Shown in pieces: positions 4,056-5,704 of a DNA stretch of 5,704 bases. Positions within the stretch are counted from its first letter, which is position 1, and the number at the start of each line of letters is the position of its first letter. The stretch spans positions 1 to 5,704 of the forward strand of contig CAMWNY010000188.1 in assembly GCA_947175775.1 (NCBI GenBank). Reading direction: 5' to 3'. The notes beneath the pieces are model-generated. The model was not told where the DNA came from and did no database searches. It was given only the letters and a program-made list of their open reading frames with translations. This stretch comes from an uncultured Lachnospiraceae bacterium (GTDB lineage Bacteria; Bacillota; Clostridia; Lachnospirales; Lachnospiraceae). Position numbers and translations under genes: made by a program.

Positions 4056-5704
4056 TTAAGCTTTTAAATCATTGCCTCTTCTCATTTTTAATTCTTGAAC
4101 AATGATATCCTTTTTCTTCAAAAACACTCTTACAATTTCCGCATCAAAATGCTTCCCCGCCTCTTCCTGTATGATGTCAAATGCCTTGTCCAGTTCAAAG
4201 GCTTCCTTATAAACCCTCTTTGATACCAGCGCATCAAACACATCTGCCACAGCCATAATACGCGCAGCCAGCGGTATATCAACTCCTGCCCTGCCTTCCG
4301 GATAACCGCTTCCATCCCACTTTTCATGATGATAATACGCTACCTCTTTTGCAATCTGCTTCATTTCAGGCGTTGCATTTTTCCCCAAAATGTCCTCAAC
4401 AATCATACCTCCATAGGCTGCATGGTTTTTCATAATCTCATACTCTTCCGGCGTAAACTTTCCGGGCTTATTTAATATTACATCAGATATTTTAATTTTG
4501 CCCACATCATGCAAAGGCGATACTTTCGTAATAATATCCACATATTTTGGTGTCACCACATTCGAATAAAGATGCATATGCAGCATTTCCTGTGCGATAA
4601 TGGACACATACTTTGATACATTTTTAACATGGTCTCCTGTGTTGCCATCCCTGCTTTCGATTAAAGACGCCATGCCTTCAATCACTTCCCATTGGAAGAC
4701 TTCCATTTTTTCCGCCTGCGTTCTGATTTCTTCCGTTTGGACGTTTACCTTATTTTCAAGCTCTCTACGAAGCATCTCCAACTGCCGCCTGCGCCGGAAT
4801 GTATTCACAAGCGTAAATCCAATCCACACAGTAAAGACGATGACCCAAATACCGACCGCAAAAAGATAGAGCAAATACCATGTATTTTCCCAAACATGCG
4901 CTTCTTTTCGCAGCACATATTCCTGCTCCTGCAAAATTTGGGTCCCTTCTTCATTCAAAATCTGAATATGCACCGGATATGTTCCGTGATTCAGGTTTGT
5001 AACCTGTATCGGTTCCACCTCATAGCTTGAAACCGCTTTTACCCCGTCGTTTATCCCGTCAATAAAGAATTTCGTTCTGACATCGGAAAGCGAATATTTT
5101 CTTATGGATGCCTTCACCGTAAAGTTCTTTACATTCGGTGGTATCGTGTACACGCCATCTTCTTGGACAACCGCCGTTCCATCGCTTAGACTGACCGAAA
5201 TGCCAAACTTATAATCCCTTGACGTATCCAACACTTCCTCCGGTTTAAAGCAGCTTACTCCCTTGTTTCCGCAGAAGAAAATCCGACCGTCCCTATCAAT
5301 AAAATTCCTTGCGTTCGTCGTAATACTTTGTGTCAGTCCGTCTGTATAGTTGAACAGCTTATATGTCAAAATACTGTTTGTCCGAAGCTGCTCCACATCC
5401 ACCATATAGATGCCTGCGCTCGTAAGAACATACGCGTTGTTTTTATCAATTAAAATATCAATATTGTCATAATATGGAAAACTGTCCAAATGTGTTATGA
5501 CATCATCCTTCATATAGCACAACGAATTGCTTGCTACCACGAAAAATCCGTCCGCATACGGCACAAGCCGAAGCACGACATCCGCTGTCAGACCGTCCTC
5601 AATGCCGATATTCTTTGCGATTTTACCGTTTTTAATTACATAAATACCCGCACCGTCCGTCGTGGCATAAACGCTTCCGTCCGCACCCTCGCAGAGACTT
5701 AAAA
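4056..5704 (-). CDS. Membrane sensor c-di-GMP phosphodiesterase: propeller, Y_Y_Y, TM, HD-GYP (5' end off window)
   Basis: This gene is 5'-truncated by the window edge: 548 residues plus stop are visible (residue 1 is the codon at 5702). A GTG at 5576 could be taken as the start, but it has no good ribosome binding site, and the upstream 42 codons are open and read as propeller sequence. Residues 1 to about 190 have Reg_prop-like blades, for example TTDGAGIYVIKNG at 14-26 and DGLT at 36-39 and again near 122. A Y_Y_Y-like domain follows (about 190-265, ending VTNLNHGTYPVHIQILNEEG). One membrane helix (about 274-298), a charged coiled coil (about 303-342) and an HD-GYP domain (about 345-540) complete it. 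The HD-GYP signatures are intact: RDGNTGDH (His358), HD at 398-399 in LHDVGK, His427, HHE at 458-460, GYP at 466-468 and ADVFDAL (Asp487). It should sense an extracellular ligand and hydrolyse c-di-GMP inside the cell. The ligand is unknown. Confidence 0.92.
   Translation of the reverse strand, partial: LSLCEGADGSVYATTDGAGIYVIKNGKIAKNIGIEDGLTADVVLRLVPYADGFFVVASNSLCYMKDDVITHLDSFPYYDNIDILIDKNNAYVLTSAGIYMVDVEQLRTNSILTYKLFNYTDGLTQSITTNARNFIDRDGRIFFCGNKGVSCFKPEEVLDTSRDYKFGISVSLSDGTAVVQEDGVYTIPPNVKNFTVKASIRKYSLSDVRTKFFIDGINDGVKAVSSYEVEPIQVTNLNHGTYPVHIQILNEEGTQILQEQEYVLRKEAHVWENTWYLLYLFAVGIWVIVFTVWIGFTLVNTFRRRRQLEMLRRELENKVNVQTEEIRTQAEKMEVFQWEVIEGMASLIESRDGNTGDHVKNVSKYVSIIAQEMLHMHLYSNVVTPKYVDIITKVSPLHDVGKIKISDVILNKPGKFTPEEYEIMKNHAAYGGMIVEDILGKNATPEMKQIAKEVAYYHHEKWDGSGYPEGRAGVDIPLAARIMAVADVFDALVSKRVYKEAFELDKAFDIIQEEAGKHFDAEIVRVFLKKKDIIVQELKMRRGNDLKA

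Noticed and set aside
5574..5576. GTG at 5576 as the start of the HD-GYP sensor gene
   Set aside because: The frame is open for 42 more codons to the window edge, with propeller-like sequence, and no good ribosome binding site precedes the GTG.

Overview
The window looks like a stretch of chromosome from a low-to-mid-GC Gram-positive Clostridia, most like the Lachnospiraceae. This is inferred from the strong GGAGG-type ribosome binding sites, the AT-rich intergenic regions, a rho-independent terminator, a secreted SH3b-NlpC/P60 wall hydrolase with a long Glu/Thr-rich linker, and a membrane sensor joining a ligand-binding propeller to an HD-GYP domain. No phage, transposon, CRISPR, tRNA or rRNA signal was seen. 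All four supported genes lie on the minus strand, so transcription runs from high to low coordinates.

In the direction of transcription, the right edge (5704 down to 4056) holds the 3' part of a sensor protein. Its visible order is Reg_prop-type beta-propeller, Y_Y_Y domain, one membrane helix, coiled coil, and a fully conserved HD-GYP c-di-GMP phosphodiesterase domain. The frame stays open to the window edge, so the real start is outside. After 17 bp comes a short-chain dehydrogenase/reductase (4038-3310) of the FabG superfamily; its sequence around the active site resembles YmfI, the EF-P 5-aminopentanone reductase. After a 55-bp gap with a small perfect hairpin comes a complete thioredoxin-reductase-like flavoprotein (3254-2343). 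The spacing suggests these three genes form one operon.

A 324-bp AT-rich non-coding region (2019-2342) follows. It carries a TTGACA-type promoter candidate and two exact matches to the WalR (YycF) direct-repeat operator, TGTWAH-N5-TGTWAH, both oriented toward the next gene. That gene (2018-348) encodes a 556-residue secreted NlpC/P60 endopeptidase with two SH3b domains, the kind of wall hydrolase WalRK controls in Bacillus and Staphylococcus. It ends at a clean terminator (296-330).

The leftmost 295 bp has no convincing gene. It holds two perfect DnaA boxes in direct tandem (115-132), a one-mismatch box at 136, another at 177, a repeated 16/17-bp block around two of them, and a long AT-rich hairpin. 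This resembles origin or DnaA-regulatory DNA. However, third-codon G over C in the thioredoxin reductase coding strand suggests forks travel leftward through the window, which argues against this being the canonical chromosomal oriC. The DnaA-box cluster and the paired WalR-like operators are the two most interesting signals. The proteins themselves belong to known families.
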